Counted from the stretch's first letter, positions 1 through 9,875 are shown. The stretch is DNA of 64,000 nt from Effrenium voratum (GCA_963377175.1 CAUJNA010000585.1:1-64000), one strand, 5' to 3'. Notes: generated by a model not told the origin, from the letters alone. Made by a program: numbers and translations.

Positions 1-790
1 CCCTGAACAAAAATATGGGCCCTCTGAAAGCTTGCTGGACACTGTTCAGAGCCCTCTCAATTTCCCCTGTGGAAGCAAACCTTCAGACCCCTCTGCATGA
101 AACGCTTCTGGAACCTTTTGCAGCCTCTCTGCAACCCCTCTAAATGGAAGGCCCGTCACAACGTGGGCCTACTTGTGCCAGGTCCCTTCAAACAAAAGCG
201 GGACCCTGCCTGCTCACTACAGACTAACCATCACTAAATCCTGCTCGCAACGTTTTTTGGTTTTGGAGCCTGAGAAGTGTTCTGGGGCCCTCTTCAAAAC
301 CATATAGAACCTTCTGAAACCCCTCTGGAACCGTCTGGGACACTTTGGCAAGAACTTTTCAGGAACCCTTCTTGGAACCCCTTTGCCCTCTGGAGCCCTT
401 CTGAGTCGTGACCGTCAATTCAGAACCAATCGCCAAAAACGGGCCCTCTGAAAAACTTGCTGGACGCTTTGGAAATGCACGAAACCCACCTGGAAGCCTT
501 CATAACCCGTTCTGAAACTCCCTGCAGCTCTTCAGAGCCCTCTGAACCCCCGGATTTTTTTTTTTAACCTTCAGACCCCTCTGCATGGAACTTTTCTGGA
601 ACCCCTCTAAATCGAAGGCCCGTCACAAGGTGGGCCTACTTGTGGCAAGCCCCTTCAAACAAAAGTGCGGCCCTTCCTGCTTTTTTGCAACCACACATTA
701 AATCGTCTGGAACCCTTTTTCAGGAAATCTTGGAACCCCTGCGCCCTCTGGAGCCCTTCTGAATGGAAAGCACGTCAAAGGAGCCGTGAA
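1..790. repeat. Degenerate satellite R1, unit about 470 bp
   Basis: This stretch is made of diverged copies of a long repeat rich in short words such as TCTGGAACCC and CCTTTGGCAAGAA. The marker AAGGCCCGTCACAA followed by GTGGGCCTACTTGTG starts at 148 and again at 615, a spacing of 467 bases, and recurs at 3,963. A second marker (GCTGGACAC near GGGCCCTCTGAAA) is at about 20, 440 and 3,765. No open frame here looks like a gene. Confidence 0.7.
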
Positions 791-799
791 CATCACGCA

Positions 800-824
800 C
801 TCAATTCATTCGCTCTCTTCTCTT

Positions 825-916
<92 letters not shown>

Positions 917-1262
917 TCTCTCTTCTCTCCTCTCCTCTCCTCTCCTCTCCTCTCCTCTCCTCTCCTCTCCTCTCCTCTCCTCTCCTCTTTTTTCCTCTCT
1001 CTCCTCTCTCTCCTTTCTTCTCTCTCCTTCTCACTCACTCCTCTCCTCTCCTCTCCTCTCCTCTCCTCTCCTCTCCTCTCCTCTCCTCTTTTTTCCTCTC
1101 TCTCCTCTCTCTCCTTTCTTCTCTCTCCTTCTCACTCACTCACTCACTCACTCACTCACTCACTCACTCACTCGCTTGCTCACTCACTCACTCACTCACT
1201 CACTCACTCACTCACTCACTCACTCACTCACTCACTCGCTCGCTCGCTCGCTCACTCGCTCC
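800..1262. repeat. Compound microsatellite (CT)n, (TCTCC)n, (CTCA)n
   Basis: An almost pure (CT)n run at about 825-915 passes into (TCTCC)n, then a module of about 105 bases (TCTCC run plus TTTTTTCCTCTC and a CTCA start) appears twice, then (CTCA)n runs to 1,262. The long Ser/Leu-rich frames across it are products of the repeat and are not genes. Confidence 0.95.
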
Positions 1263-1392
1263 TCAGATTGACACTTCTAATCGACACTTCGGAATGACAC
1301 TTCTGATCGACACTTCTGATTGAAATTTCTAATCGACACTTCTGAACGACACTTTCGATCGACACTTCTGAATGACACTTTTGATCGACACT
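1263..1392. repeat. 13-bp minisatellite, first block
   Basis: Tandem copies of a 13-base unit close to CGACACTTCTGAT, with single-base variants. The same unit forms a longer block at 1,713-2,200; the two blocks are separated by a second microsatellite. Confidence 0.9.
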
Positions 1393-1712
1393 CCTCTCTC
1401 CTCTCTTCTCTCTCCTCTCTCTCCTCTCTCTCCTCTCTCTCCTCTCTCTCCTCTCTCTCCTCTCTCTCTCCTTTCTCTTCTCTCTCTCCTCTCTCTCCTC
1501 TCTCTCCTCTCTCTCCTCTCTCTCCTCTCTCTCCGCTCTCTCCTCTCTCTCCTCTCTCTCCTCTCCTCCTCTCTCTCCTCTCTCTCCTTTCTCCTCCCTC
1601 CTTCTCACTCACTCACGCACTCACTCACTCACTCACTCACTCGCTCGCTCGCTCGCTCACTCACTCACTCACTCACTCACTCACTCACTCACTCACTCAC
1701 TCACTCGCTCTT
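1393..1712. repeat. Compound microsatellite (CTCTCTC)n and (CTCA)n
   Basis: An 8-base CTCTCTCC-type repeat runs to about 1,600 and is followed by (CTCA)n/(CTCG)n to 1,712. It repeats the order seen at 800-1,262, so the whole microsatellite plus minisatellite block seems to have been duplicated. Confidence 0.9.
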
Positions 1713-2200
1713 CAGATTGACACTCCTGATCGACACTTCGGATCGGCACTTCTGATCGACTTCTAATCGACACTTCTGAGCAACACTTCTGATTGACACT
1801 TCTGATCGACACTTCCAATCGACACCTCTGAACGACACTTCTGAATGACACTTCTGATCGACACTTCTGAATGTCACTTCTAATCGACACGTCTGAACGA
1901 CACTTCTAATCGACACTTCTGATTGACACTCCTAATCGACACTTCTAATCGACACTTCTCAACGACACGTCTAATCGACGACTCTGATCGACACTTCGGA
2001 ACGACACTTCTGATCGACACTTCTGATTGACACTTCTACTCGACACTTCTGAACGACATTTTTGATCGACACTTTTGAATGACACTTTTGACGACACTTC
2101 TGAACGACACGTCTAATCAATCGACACTTCTGAACGACACTTCTGATGGACACTTCTGATCAACACTTCCAAACAACACTTCCGAACGACACTTCTGTCT
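1713..2200. repeat. 13-bp minisatellite, main block
   Basis: About 37 tandem copies of a unit close to CGACACTTCTGAT (variants GAACGACACTTCT and AATCGACACTTCT). All reading frames through it are repetitive. Confidence 0.9.
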
Positions 2201-2202
2201 CC

Positions 2203-2400
2203 AAATGCGCACCGCGCCACAGCGAGAGCGATTGGACAGGCCCAAAGTGCGCAGAGGGTTCACTTTGCGTTCTCAAAATGCGCGCCGCGCCACAGCGAGA
2301 GCGCTTCGACCCCCCCAAGTGTGCAGAGGGTTCACTTCGCGCTCTCAAAATGCGCACCGTGCCACAGCGAGAGCGATCCGACTTATTCAATCTGACGTGC
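2203..2400. repeat. 73-bp tandem repeat, about 2.5 copies
   Basis: Units begin with AAATGCGC at 2,203, 2,276 and 2,348 (periods 73 and 72). Each contains GCCACAGCGAGAGCG and, except the partial last copy, GCAGAGGGTTCACTT. Confidence 0.85.
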
Positions 2401-2590
2401 CTGCCACGAAATCTACACCCAGGCGCCCAAGTACTGCGCCTGCCACGAAATTCCAACGAAAAGCTCCAAAGTGCCGCGCCTGCCACAAAATTAAAGCAAA
2501 ACACTCTAAAGTGCTGCGCCTGTCACACAAAGTCAGCTTGCCACGAACTCAAACTCATCCAAACTGCTGCGCCTGCCACGAAATCCAACT
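2401..2590. repeat. Tandem repeat with GCGCCTGCCACGAAAT core
   Basis: About four degenerate copies, spaced roughly 40-55 bases, of a unit with the core CTGCGCCTGCCACGAAAT followed by an A/C-rich spacer. Confidence 0.7.
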
Positions 2591-2990
2591 TTGACACGTT
2601 TACGACATGCATCCAAAACTAGCACGGGACTGTGGCGCCAGAATGATTTCGACCCATTTTGACATGTTTCAAGCTCGCCAAAACGAGCCGGTTGTACGAC
2701 AGGGCCAACGAAAAGTACACTCGAGGAAACGCTTGCGCGCGCATTCCAAGCAAAACACCTCAAAACGTCGACCCCTGAAAAGCAAATCACAATGGATTTG
2801 CAACGCAGAAGCGAACCTTCACAAAACACTGCGCCTGCGCAGCAAAACTACGTCTGACATCCTAAGAGCTACGATTCTCGCACAGGGGCACGAAAAATGA
2901 CACGCTTCAAGTCATCCAAACAGCACGTTTTTCGCTTTCCTCACTGGAGCTGCGAGCGCGACACTCGCGAACACATACGGACGCTTGAGG
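2591..2990. other. Unassigned non-coding stretch
   Basis: No convincing gene, RNA or repeat is visible. Frames of 97-98 codons exist on both strands but show no motif and match the A/C-rich composition of the preceding repeat. Confidence 0.4.
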
Positions 2991-4690
2991 ACGTAATTCA
3001 ACGACTCCTAACCCCCCAGACCCCCGACCTCTAAACGCAAACCCTTCTGCTACGCATTCGGGAAGGAAGCTGGACACTTTGCAAATGTACGAAACTTACC
3101 TGGAAGTCTCCATGAACCCGTTCTGAAACTTCCTGCAGCTCTTCAGACTTCCCCCCCCCCCTGGCACGCTCTGGAGACCTGCTTTGATGCCTTTTGGTAC
3201 GTTTTTTTAGGCTCCTTCCTTCCTTCCTTCCTTCCTCCCTCCCTCCCTTCCTTCCTTCCTTCCCGACGCCTATCCCTCCTGGAACCCTCTGGAGCCTTCT
3301 GAAACCCTGGAACCCTTTGATGCCCCCTGAAAACTTTTAGGAACCTTGCAACAACTGTACGAAGTCTTTAGAACCTTTCAGTTGTTTGGAAATGCGTGGA
3401 ACGCTTTAGGAGCCCTTCACCCTGTCGCAACCTTGGAACTGTTCTTGATTTTGTAACTCTGTCTGTAACGCCAAGTCTGCATTGGACCAATCGGCCCGCC
3501 TTGTCCGTGCTCTCCATGGAAGCACCTGCCTGGCAAGTCTTCACAGCCCTCTGAACTTTGCTTTACCCTTCAAAACCGTACAGAACCGTCTGGAACCCGT
3601 TGGCAAGAACTTGTCAGGAGGCCTTCTTGGAACCCCTTTGCCCTCTGGAGTTCTTCTGAGTGGAAGGCACGTAAAAGAGCCGTGACCATCAATTAAATTC
3701 TATCGGAAGAAATATAGTTGCCCCCAACATCAATGGCAAGGCGGACCCTGAACAAAAACGGGCCCTCTGAAAGCCTGCTGGACACTTTGACCTCGAAGTC
3801 TTCAACACGCCCTGAAACTCCTTGCAGGTGTTCAGACCCCCCCTGGAACACTCTGGAGCCCTGCAACCTTTTGACGCCTTTTGGTACGTTTTTGGTTCTG
3901 ACCCCTCTGCATGTATTTTTTCTGGAACCCCTCTGCAGCCCCTCTGCGACCCCTCTAAGTCGAAGGCCCGTCACAAGGTGGGCCTACTTGTGGCAAGCCC
4001 CTTCAAACAAAAGTGGACCCTGCCTGCTTACTACACAATCCGCCTCCCTTGCCCAAACTCCCTAGATTCTGCAATATTTTCGATTTTTTAAAAACCGTAT
4101 AGAACCTTCTGAAACCTTTCTGGAACTGTCTGGGACCCTTTGGCAAGAAATTTTCAGGAACCCTTCTTCGAACCCGTTTCCCGACTTTCCAACCCGTTCA
4201 CACCTTTTGGAAGCCCTCTCTGAACCCGTTCACACCTTTTGAGTGTAAGGCACGAAAAGAGCCGTGACCATCACTTGCATTCCAACTGAAGAAACTTTCT
4301 GGAAACCTTCTCGCGATTTGGGAAGATCCAGTAAGTTCAACGGCGCTTCGAAAAACCAGCGGAGGGGCTGGGTGGCACCTCCTTCATGCAGACTAGGATT
4401 GACTGCAGTCTTGGTGTGGTGCTCATTCAAGGGTGTAATTAAATTAGCTGAAATTTACGGAGGGGGAAAGAATGGAGTTTCAGAGGATCTAGCACGATCT
4501 AGCAGCGGCACTTCTGAAGAAACGGCGGGGAGAGTTTTTGACCTGGGGACGGCGGTGGGGCAACAGGCTGTTGCCAAGCGCCTCTTGGAGTCCTCTGCAC
4601 GCTGAGCCCTCTGAAGCTGCTTTTGAAGCCTCTAGAGGTCTGGCGCCCCTTCGGGGTGCCTGGAACCCTTGTGGAAGGCCCTTAGCCCTT
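2990..4690. repeat. Satellite R1, second block, with a (TTCC)n run
   Basis: The R1 words seen at 1-790 return here: AAGGCCCGTCACAAGG at 3,963, GGGCCCTCTGAAAG at about 3,760, and the CTGGACACTTTG module at about 3,070 and 3,779. A (TTCC)n microsatellite lies at about 3,214-3,264. The block ends near 4,690, where a GC-rich coding signal starts abruptly. I take that point as the left edge of the viral element. Confidence 0.65.
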
Positions 4691-4983
4691 TGAAATTCTC
4701 CACTAACGCGCGCGGCGCTGTGAGCCAGCTCGGCGGGGCGGTCCGCAAACGTGCCGCCGGCGTTCCAGAAGCGCGCGTGGGCCGGCAGCTTGGCTTTCAG
4801 CATCCAATCGCCGCCGCGCGATTGCCTCACAGAGGGCAGCAGCCGCTGGCGCACAGCCTCGGGCGTGAGCTTTGCGTCGAAGACGCGCTCGGATGCGGCC
4901 GCCAGCTGCTCGACCAGATCGGTCGTGATTTCTTCCGATGCCGCAGCCTTTTTTCGCTCAGTAGAAAAATTCAGAATGGCCAC
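4690..4983 (-). pseudogene. Truncated minus-strand ORF at the left edge of the viral element
   Basis: The frame reads leftwards with strong G/C third positions, which suggests real coding sequence, from a GTG at 4,983 (there is no ATG; a TAG lies directly upstream) to about 4,690. Past that point it continues into satellite R1 and loses coding character. The readable part has a charged N-terminus (STERKKAAASEE) and a WMLKAKLPAHARFW stretch. I do not recognise the family. Its start overlaps head-to-head with the coiled-coil gene at 4,976, so it is probably a fragment cut at both ends. Confidence 0.4.
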
Positions 4984-5581
4984 CTACGTCCTGGAGCGCC
5001 GCGAGCAGCTGAGGCCTGTGCTGAAGGCCGCCGTTGATGCCGAGGCGCTGAAGCGGGGAGCCTCTCGGGAGGAGGTGAGCCGCCTGCACGATGAGCTCGC
5101 TCGGGGAGCGCCCGTGCTGGAGCGGCTGATTGCAGATGGGCTCGCTGGCAGGTTCCCGGCGGAGGAGGTCGACATCCAGAACTGGAAGGAGATGCTGAAG
5201 CGGGCGCAAGACCTGCAGCTTAAGCTTCGCAAGCGCTTGAACCAGCGCGCGGCCCGCACACCCGCCATGGCCGAGGAGCGCCAGGAGGAGAGCTGGGCGC
5301 CGATGGAAGCGCTCCGCGAGAAGCGCGAGGCCCTGAGGCAGCGCCGCATCCGCACGCGCGATGTCGCGACGCTGGCCCAGATCGAGAGGGAGCTCCTCGA
5401 GGTGGAGGAGCAGCTCGTCAGCAAGAAGATCGCTGAGCGGCTGCCGGTCTCGCTGGCTGCCAAGAGCGCAACCCTCGCCGCCTTGGAGCGGCTTGAGAAG
5501 GCGCGCAAGGAGCTGGACGAGGCCTCCAGAGAGCTCCTCGCTGCGCTGAACCTGCAGGGCAGCGCCACCGACTCGCTGTGA
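4976..5581 (+). CDS. Coiled-coil protein, 201 aa, function unknown
   Basis: The ATG at 4,976 opens an uninterrupted frame of 201 codons. The frame extends 75 codons further upstream, but that part is antisense to the neighbouring ORF and lacks coding character, so this ATG is preferred. The protein is almost entirely helix-forming, rich in Glu, Arg, Leu and Ala, with heptad-like runs at about residues 60-90 and 105-190. No catalytic motif is visible. It lies just upstream of the polymerase fragment on the same strand and has the same style as the coiled-coil proteins at 13.7-15.4 kb, so it is likely an accessory gene of the same element. It is one of the few element genes without visible damage. 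Confidence 0.6.
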   Translation: MATYVLERREQLRPVLKAAVDAEALKRGASREEVSRLHDELARGAPVLERLIADGLAGRFPAEEVDIQNWKEMLKRAQDLQLKLRKRLNQRAARTPAMAEERQEESWAPMEALREKREALRQRRIRTRDVATLAQIERELLEVEEQLVSKKIAERLPVSLAAKSATLAALERLEKARKELDEASRELLAALNLQGSATDSL

Positions 5582-5649
5582 GTGATCCGGGATAGAACAG
5601 AAGCCAGGACAGAACGCTACAGAAAAAAAGAAGCGCCCGTCCGACCGAC

Positions 5650-5708
5650 TGAATATTTTATTATTTTTCTATAGAAAGCAATTTATTCAGCTCAAACCAA
5701 TTCGCGCC
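5650..5708 (+). promoter_or_regulatory. AT-rich promoter-like segment before the polymerase
   Basis: The block AATATTTTATTATTTTTCTA at 5,652 stands out in otherwise GC-rich DNA, about 40-55 bases before the ATG at 5,709. A similar block, AATATTTTCTATTAAAA on the minus strand, precedes the ATG at 8,969. The shared AATATTTT and TTTTCTAT words suggest a viral promoter element; this is inference. Confidence 0.4.
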
Positions 5709-6655
5709 ATGACCTCCGAGCTGTCTGATCTCATCTGGGGCCGCCTGGGCCTCACCGCCGTCCGGGCGGTGCCTCTGGAGGAGCCGCGCGCTCCTAGCGC
5801 CGAGGCCGCTGTGACAGAGCTGCGCCCGCGCGGGGCCGCTTGGCGCGCCCTCTTCCTGGGCAGCAGGTCTTCACCATCGACGCCATGCGGCTGCTGGTGG
5901 ACCGGCTCCAAGACCTGCTGGCGATTCGGCTGCCCTTCCTCGCGAAGGTCAGCTTCCAGATCCTGCTGACGCGCCCGGCTGCGAACGATGAGGACGAGGA
6001 CCGGGTGGAGCTCACGCACTACTTCCTCAGGCTGGCGCCGTGGATCGTGAGGCCCGCGTCTCCGTCGGCCCGCGCCGGAACCATGATGGCGGCCATCAGG
6101 ACGAAGTTCGAGGTGGCGCTCGAGCGCTCCCGCTTCCCCGAGTCCGACTGGACCGTCGTGGGCATCACGGCGGCGTATCTGCTGACCGCGCCCTCGCAGC
6201 AGCTGGCCGACATGCCCGCGCCCCCGCCGCCCAACGAGGCGGGAGGCTGCTGGAAGGAGCTGCCCGAGACCCTGGCCAAGAAGAAGGCCATCTGGAACCC
6301 TCGGAACGAGGACCACCGCTGCTTCATGTGGTGCGTCCTCGCCCACTGCCTCGGGGTCGACGAGCTCGACAAGCTCCAGCGGTCAAGGGCCACGAGCTGC
6401 TCGGGCTCCTTCTTCTACCCCGAGATGAGCCGCCGCGGACGCCGCCCCGCGGGATGGCAGCCCGCTCTGGCCGACGCGGGGGTGGACTTCTCTGGCCTGC
6501 CGACGGACCGCCCCGTGGGCTTCGACGACATCGACGCCTTCGAGCTCCGCAACGCGGGGCGGGTGGAGGTCTTCGTCTTCGTGTGGCAGCGAACCCTGTG
6601 GGCGGACGGGCTGGAGTACTACCACGTCCTCCAGCAGCGCGCCCCGAGCGGCACG
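5709..6655 (+). pseudogene. Family B DNA polymerase, N-terminal fragment (Polinton-like)
   Basis: The reading begins at ATG 5,709 (MTSELSDLIWGRLG) and shifts frame near 5,860 into the frame that carries the rest. Near 6,290-6,350 it has WNPRNEDHRCFMWCVLAH, and near 6,490-6,590 the DFSGLPTD ... DIDAFELRN ... VFVFVW pattern. Both are characteristic of the region upstream of the exonuclease domain in protein-primed polymerases of Polintons and related viruses. Similarity stops at about 6,655, where the DNA becomes antisense to the capsid gene. The exonuclease motifs and polymerase motif A are absent. The matching C-terminal part lies at 12,431-13,584. Confidence 0.7.
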
Positions 6656-7216
6656 GGCGTCGTCCAGCTCGATCTCTATCACCAGGTTCAGCTGCGGCGG
6701 CAGCATCTTCCCGCAGCGCAGGATGCCCACCATGGTGGGGCGCAGCAGCACGTCCGCGTAGCCGCTCTGGTGCACCGCGCGGGGCGTCCGAGAGTTGTTC
6801 ACCTCGTCGAAGCCCTCCACGGCCTTGTTCTGGTTGTACTCGCGGCCCTTCAGCAGGTCATGCACGGCCACGGTGCGGCCGTAGTAGTTAATGTCGTCGC
6901 AGCGCTGGCCGTTGGCGAAGACCTGGATCCTCTGAATGAAACAGGCTGGGTTCGGAGTGGCCGGCGCCAGCGGGTTGGTGGCGTCCGTGTTTCTGACTCT
7001 GAAGGCGATCTTGATAGACTGGGGGTCAATGAACGGGGTGCCGCTGGTCAGAGGAATGCGGCAGACCCTCGAGGTGGCGGGAGAGAAGGAGCTCAGCGAG
7101 CTGGGAAAATACTGCACGTCGTGCCGTGCGGTCACGTAGTTGGTGTTGCTGGTTTTCAGCTTGTAGTCCAGGCTCTGCATCAACTCATCCTGTGCTCCGG
7201 CTGTGACTACCTCCAT
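6655..7216 (-). pseudogene. Major capsid protein, N-terminal fragment
   Basis: From ATG 7,216 an open frame gives about 187 residues. It begins with a DELMQSLDYKL segment, followed by RHDVQYFPSS, a beta-rich stretch with FIQRIQVFANGQ, then YGRTVAVHDLLKGREYNQNK and GKMLPPQLNLVIEIEL. This order (an N-terminal arm, then a first jelly roll with an LPPQLNL strand) fits major capsid proteins of Polinton-like viruses. Homologous sequence ends at about 6,655, where the frame runs antisense through the polymerase fragment, so the second jelly roll is missing. It heads the 3' end of the minus-strand structural gene cluster. The family call comes from sequence style and context and was not searched. Confidence 0.6.
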
Positions 7217-7269
7217 GCTTCTTCACATGTAGCGCAACACTCATTTTCGCTCGTACGGCGAAGGAGAGT

Positions 7270-8311
7270 CTAGGCCGCCTCGATGTCTCGGGCCAGCCGG
7301 CCGCAGCTCGGCGGAGGCAGGCGGCTCTGGCGTCCTGAGCTGCGGGAGCTTGCCCGGGAGTTTGGCTGGGACTGGGGCAGAGTCACAGGGTTCAGGCCCC
7401 AGGAGAAGGGGCGCGGCGTGTGATTGGTCTGCGCCTGAACTCTGAGGCGCGGCTGCTTGCGGGGCTGCCTGAAGTGCTGCTGCCGGAGCGCAGCGTGAAG
7501 TGCTGGGGCTGCGTGGCGTCGTTCATGTTGTTGGCGGACCGGACGTCTTGCACCGCCTGCGAGTCCCACGGCCAACCCTGCCGTTGCCGCTGCGCCAACT
7601 CCCGCCGTGGCAGCCATCGCTCCAGCAACCTCTCCCGCCGTGGGTGCGAGGGCTGCTGCTCCTTCTGCCAGGCCCCCCAAGTACCCGAAGGCCCCGCCCA
7701 CGCCCTCTGCGGCAACGGCGACCTCTCCCTCCTCTGCAGCCATATGGCCTGTGCTGCGCCACGCTCCACCTCCTGCGCGCGCTGCCGTCCAGGAGGCGCT
7801 CTACGTCGTCGGGTCGGCCTATGATCTGCGGTGGTGGCTGCGGCTGCGGCCCTGGGCGGGGCAATACGTTCTGGCGGACGTACTCGGCTGCGTTCTGGGG
7901 GAGCTGGGAGCGGAAGGCCTGCGCCGCTGCGAGCCCTGCCGCTCCTCCGCTGCTCCCTGCGCTCCGTCGGCCGCGCTGCGCAGACGGCCCGTGATGGAGG
8001 GCGGGCCCTGACCGTTGTTCGTCAGCGCGTCGGCCTCTGGGTCTCCTGCAAGGTCGTCCTCGCCGAAGCGGTTTCCTCCGCCTTGGCGCATCCGGGCCAA
8101 GTCCTCGTCCGTGGCCTCGGCGGGAGTGCGGAAGCCTTCCTCTCGAATCGCCCTCAAAGGAGTATGCTGCAGAGGCTGCGGGTTGGGGTCCTCGCTGGAC
8201 TGCACGAAGTCGTCCAGGTAGAGTGGCTCGTGATGAACTCCGCTCCAGGTAGCCCACCACCTGCTCGAAGCGCGGGCGCTGGCTGAAGCCGTGGGCCCGA
8301 AGCGTCTTCAT
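7270..8311 (-). pseudogene. Minor virion-type protein with Gly/Ala hydrophobic domain, frameshifted
   Basis: ATG 8,311 starts MKTLRAHGFSQRP. The reading then needs about three frame changes to follow the coding signal: LYLDDFVQSSEDPN and EEGFRTPAEATDEDLARMR (about 8,230-8,090), then QNAAEYVRQNVLPRPGP (about 7,880-7,830), then a Gly/Ala-rich hydrophobic segment with FGYLGGLAEGAAALAP and ATAGLAVGLAGGA (about 7,720-7,545), then a basic tail ending in RDIEAA at 7,270. The hydrophobic segment resembles membrane-active or internal virion proteins in layout only. A related copy of this segment is at 33,760-33,905. The gene sits between the capsid gene and other small structural-type genes. Confidence 0.5.
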
Positions 8312-8322
8312 CTCTTTAAGGG

Positions 8323-8613
8323 TTACTGCGCGGCAACTTCGCCCGCTGCACGTTCGACGCCCCTGCGCTCGGCGCGCGCGTAGCGCAGCTGAGGGACCTG
8401 GCGGTGCACGGCCTCCGTCAGCCGGCTCACATCGTCCAGGTGCCGCTGCCCCTCCTGGGCTAGCCGGCGCTCGCCAAGCCAGTTGTTGAAGGCCCGCGCC
8501 TCCTCCAGCTCTCGCTGGCGCTTCAGCAGCAGCGGCTGCAGGTCGTAGCTCGGATACGTTTTGCGAAACCACCGGAGCATCTGCGGCTCGTTGCGAGGTT
8601 CTAGGGACATCAT
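8323..8613 (-). CDS. Small coiled-coil protein, 96 aa
   Basis: It begins with two ATGs at 8,613 (MMSLEPRNEP) and is open for 96 codons. After a short WFRKTYPSYDLQ stretch it is a charged helix (KRQRELEEARAFNNWLGERRLAQEG and onward, about residues 30-90). It starts 5 bases after the stop of the upstream gene, which suggests compact viral packing. I do not recognise the family; a small virion or scaffolding protein is possible. Confidence 0.5.
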   Translation of the reverse strand: MMSLEPRNEPQMLRWFRKTYPSYDLQPLLLKRQRELEEARAFNNWLGERRLAQEGQRHLDDVSRLTEAVHRQVPQLRYARAERRGVERAAGEVAAQ

Positions 8614-8617
8614 GCTT

Positions 8618-8969
8618 TTACACCAGTACGCTAGCTCCCGCCGTCAGCCGGTCGTACGCCGACTGCCTCTCCAGCATGCGCATGGCGCGCTCGCTCGGCC
8701 GAGGCGCTTCTACAGGCTCGGGCCGTACCTCCTCGAAGCCGTACCTCTCTGTGTACCTCGGGCTCGGGCTGTACCTCGGGCTCTAACTGTGGCTCTAGCT
8801 GTGGCTCAGCCTTGGGCGCTGCCTTGGGCTTGGGTGCTGCCTTGGGCTTGGGAGCTGGCGCGGCAACTGCCTTGGGTGCTGCCTTGGGCGCAGCCTTGGG
8901 CGCAGCCTTGGGTGCAGCCTTGGGTGCTGCCTTGGGTGCTGCCTTGGGCGGTGCCTGCGCTTGCTTCAT
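8618..8969 (-). pseudogene. PKA-repeat basic protein, frameshifted
   Basis: ATG 8,969 is followed by MKQAQAPPK and about eight copies of an APKA/PKAA repeat, then an EPQLEPQLEPEV acidic stretch. A frame change near 8,755 leads to a better C-terminus (RYGFEEVRPEPVEAPRPSE ... AYDRLTAGASVLV) that stops at 8,618, directly before the next gene. Lysine/alanine/proline repeats of this kind are typical of DNA-condensing proteins. The region at 34,140-34,449 carries the same repeat plus an AT-hook. Confidence 0.5.
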
Positions 8970-9013
8970 CGGTTTTTTAATAGAAAATATTTTTTTAAAA
9001 GACCTTCGGGGGA
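8970..9013 (-). promoter_or_regulatory. AT-rich promoter-like segment before the PKA-repeat gene
   Basis: On the minus strand the 44 bases between the penton-like gene and ATG 8,969 contain AATATTTTCTATTAAAA in GC-rich surroundings. It shares the AATATTTT and TTTTCTAT words with the segment before the polymerase at 5,650. Confidence 0.4.
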
Positions 9014-9769
9014 TTAGACGTGATCCAAAAACAGCACGAAGGACAACGACGAGCCCCGCAGTCGGACGACTTGGCCTTCGAGGTCTGTCAGCCGGAAGCG
9101 CAGGTGTCTCAGGGTGATGGGGCCCCTAACAGCCATGAAGTGCCCGTCATCGGAGCCGGTCTCCACGATGGTGCCCACGCCGCTCTTCAGCGTTATCTTG
9201 GACAGGATGTCGTCCCCCAGATTGCCCAGCACGCGGCTGGCGTTGGCCAGCTGGGGGCAGCGCAGGTAGACCTCGTTGTATGCCATCATCCTCCCGAATT
9301 CAAAGACCTGCTGCCCGCCGGAGACGAAGCTCGGGCCGAGCATGTGGTCGATGCTGAAGGGCTTGGATGGCGAGGCGGCCGGCGAGGTGGGGTAGTCCAC
9401 AGCGTTAGGGAACTGCTGCTGCAGCTCCAGATCGTTCAGAATGAGGCGGTTGCCGTCGTAGGCTACGCTGAGGCTGTTCGTGGTCTCGCTGTAGGTAGCA
9501 GTGGCGAAGTTGGAGCTGATCCAGGCGGCCAGCCGGGAGCCCGTGTAGGCGCCCTCGGGCAGCAGCGCCCAATTCAGCGTGCCGAGCGCGGCGTCCACCC
9601 AGTAGAGGTAGCGGCCCCGGTCTGTCGAGAGGAAGCTGTCGGCGATTCTGATCTTGTATACGGCCAGCCTGGCGTCGCTCTGCAGGTGCAGGGACTCTCC
9701 CAGGTCTACCTCGAAGTCGCTGTCCGAGCCGGCTACCCTCTTGCGGCTGTCCACGTAGATCGTCGTCAT
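9014..9769 (-). CDS. Penton-like minor capsid protein, 251 aa
   Basis: ATG 9,769 (MTTIYVDSRKRVAGSDSDFE) opens an intact 251-codon frame. The same frame is open 57 codons further upstream, but that part overlaps the ATPase gene antisense-free in another frame and looks fortuitous, so the MTTIYVD start is chosen. The N-terminus with a YVDSRKR/SDFEVDLGE pattern, the many short beta strands, and the C-terminal HLRFRLTDLEGQ ... SLSFVLFLDHV ending are typical of the single-jelly-roll penton proteins of Polinton-like viruses and virophages. It lies between the packaging ATPase and small structural genes on the same strand. It is the best preserved structural gene of the element. Confidence 0.65.
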   Translation of the reverse strand: MTTIYVDSRKRVAGSDSDFEVDLGESLHLQSDARLAVYKIRIADSFLSTDRGRYLYWVDAALGTLNWALLPEGAYTGSRLAAWISSNFATATYSETTNSLSVAYDGNRLILNDLELQQQFPNAVDYPTSPAASPSKPFSIDHMLGPSFVSGGQQVFEFGRMMAYNEVYLRCPQLANASRVLGNLGDDILSKITLKSGVGTIVETGSDDGHFMAVRGPITLRHLRFRLTDLEGQVVRLRGSSLSFVLFLDHV

Positions 9770-9875
9770 TCTTTTCTTTAGGAAGCCACCCGTTCTGCGA
9801 ACGACGGGCGGCGGGACTGCTGCGACGGAGGTGCAGCAGGAGATATTCTCGCACCTCGCATTGATGAGCGTAGAG

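Noticed and set aside
665..1766. Long Ser/Leu/His-rich and Arg/Glu-rich frames on both strands
   Set aside because: They are translations of (CT)n and (CTCA)n microsatellites; every frame stays open because the repeat lacks stop codons.
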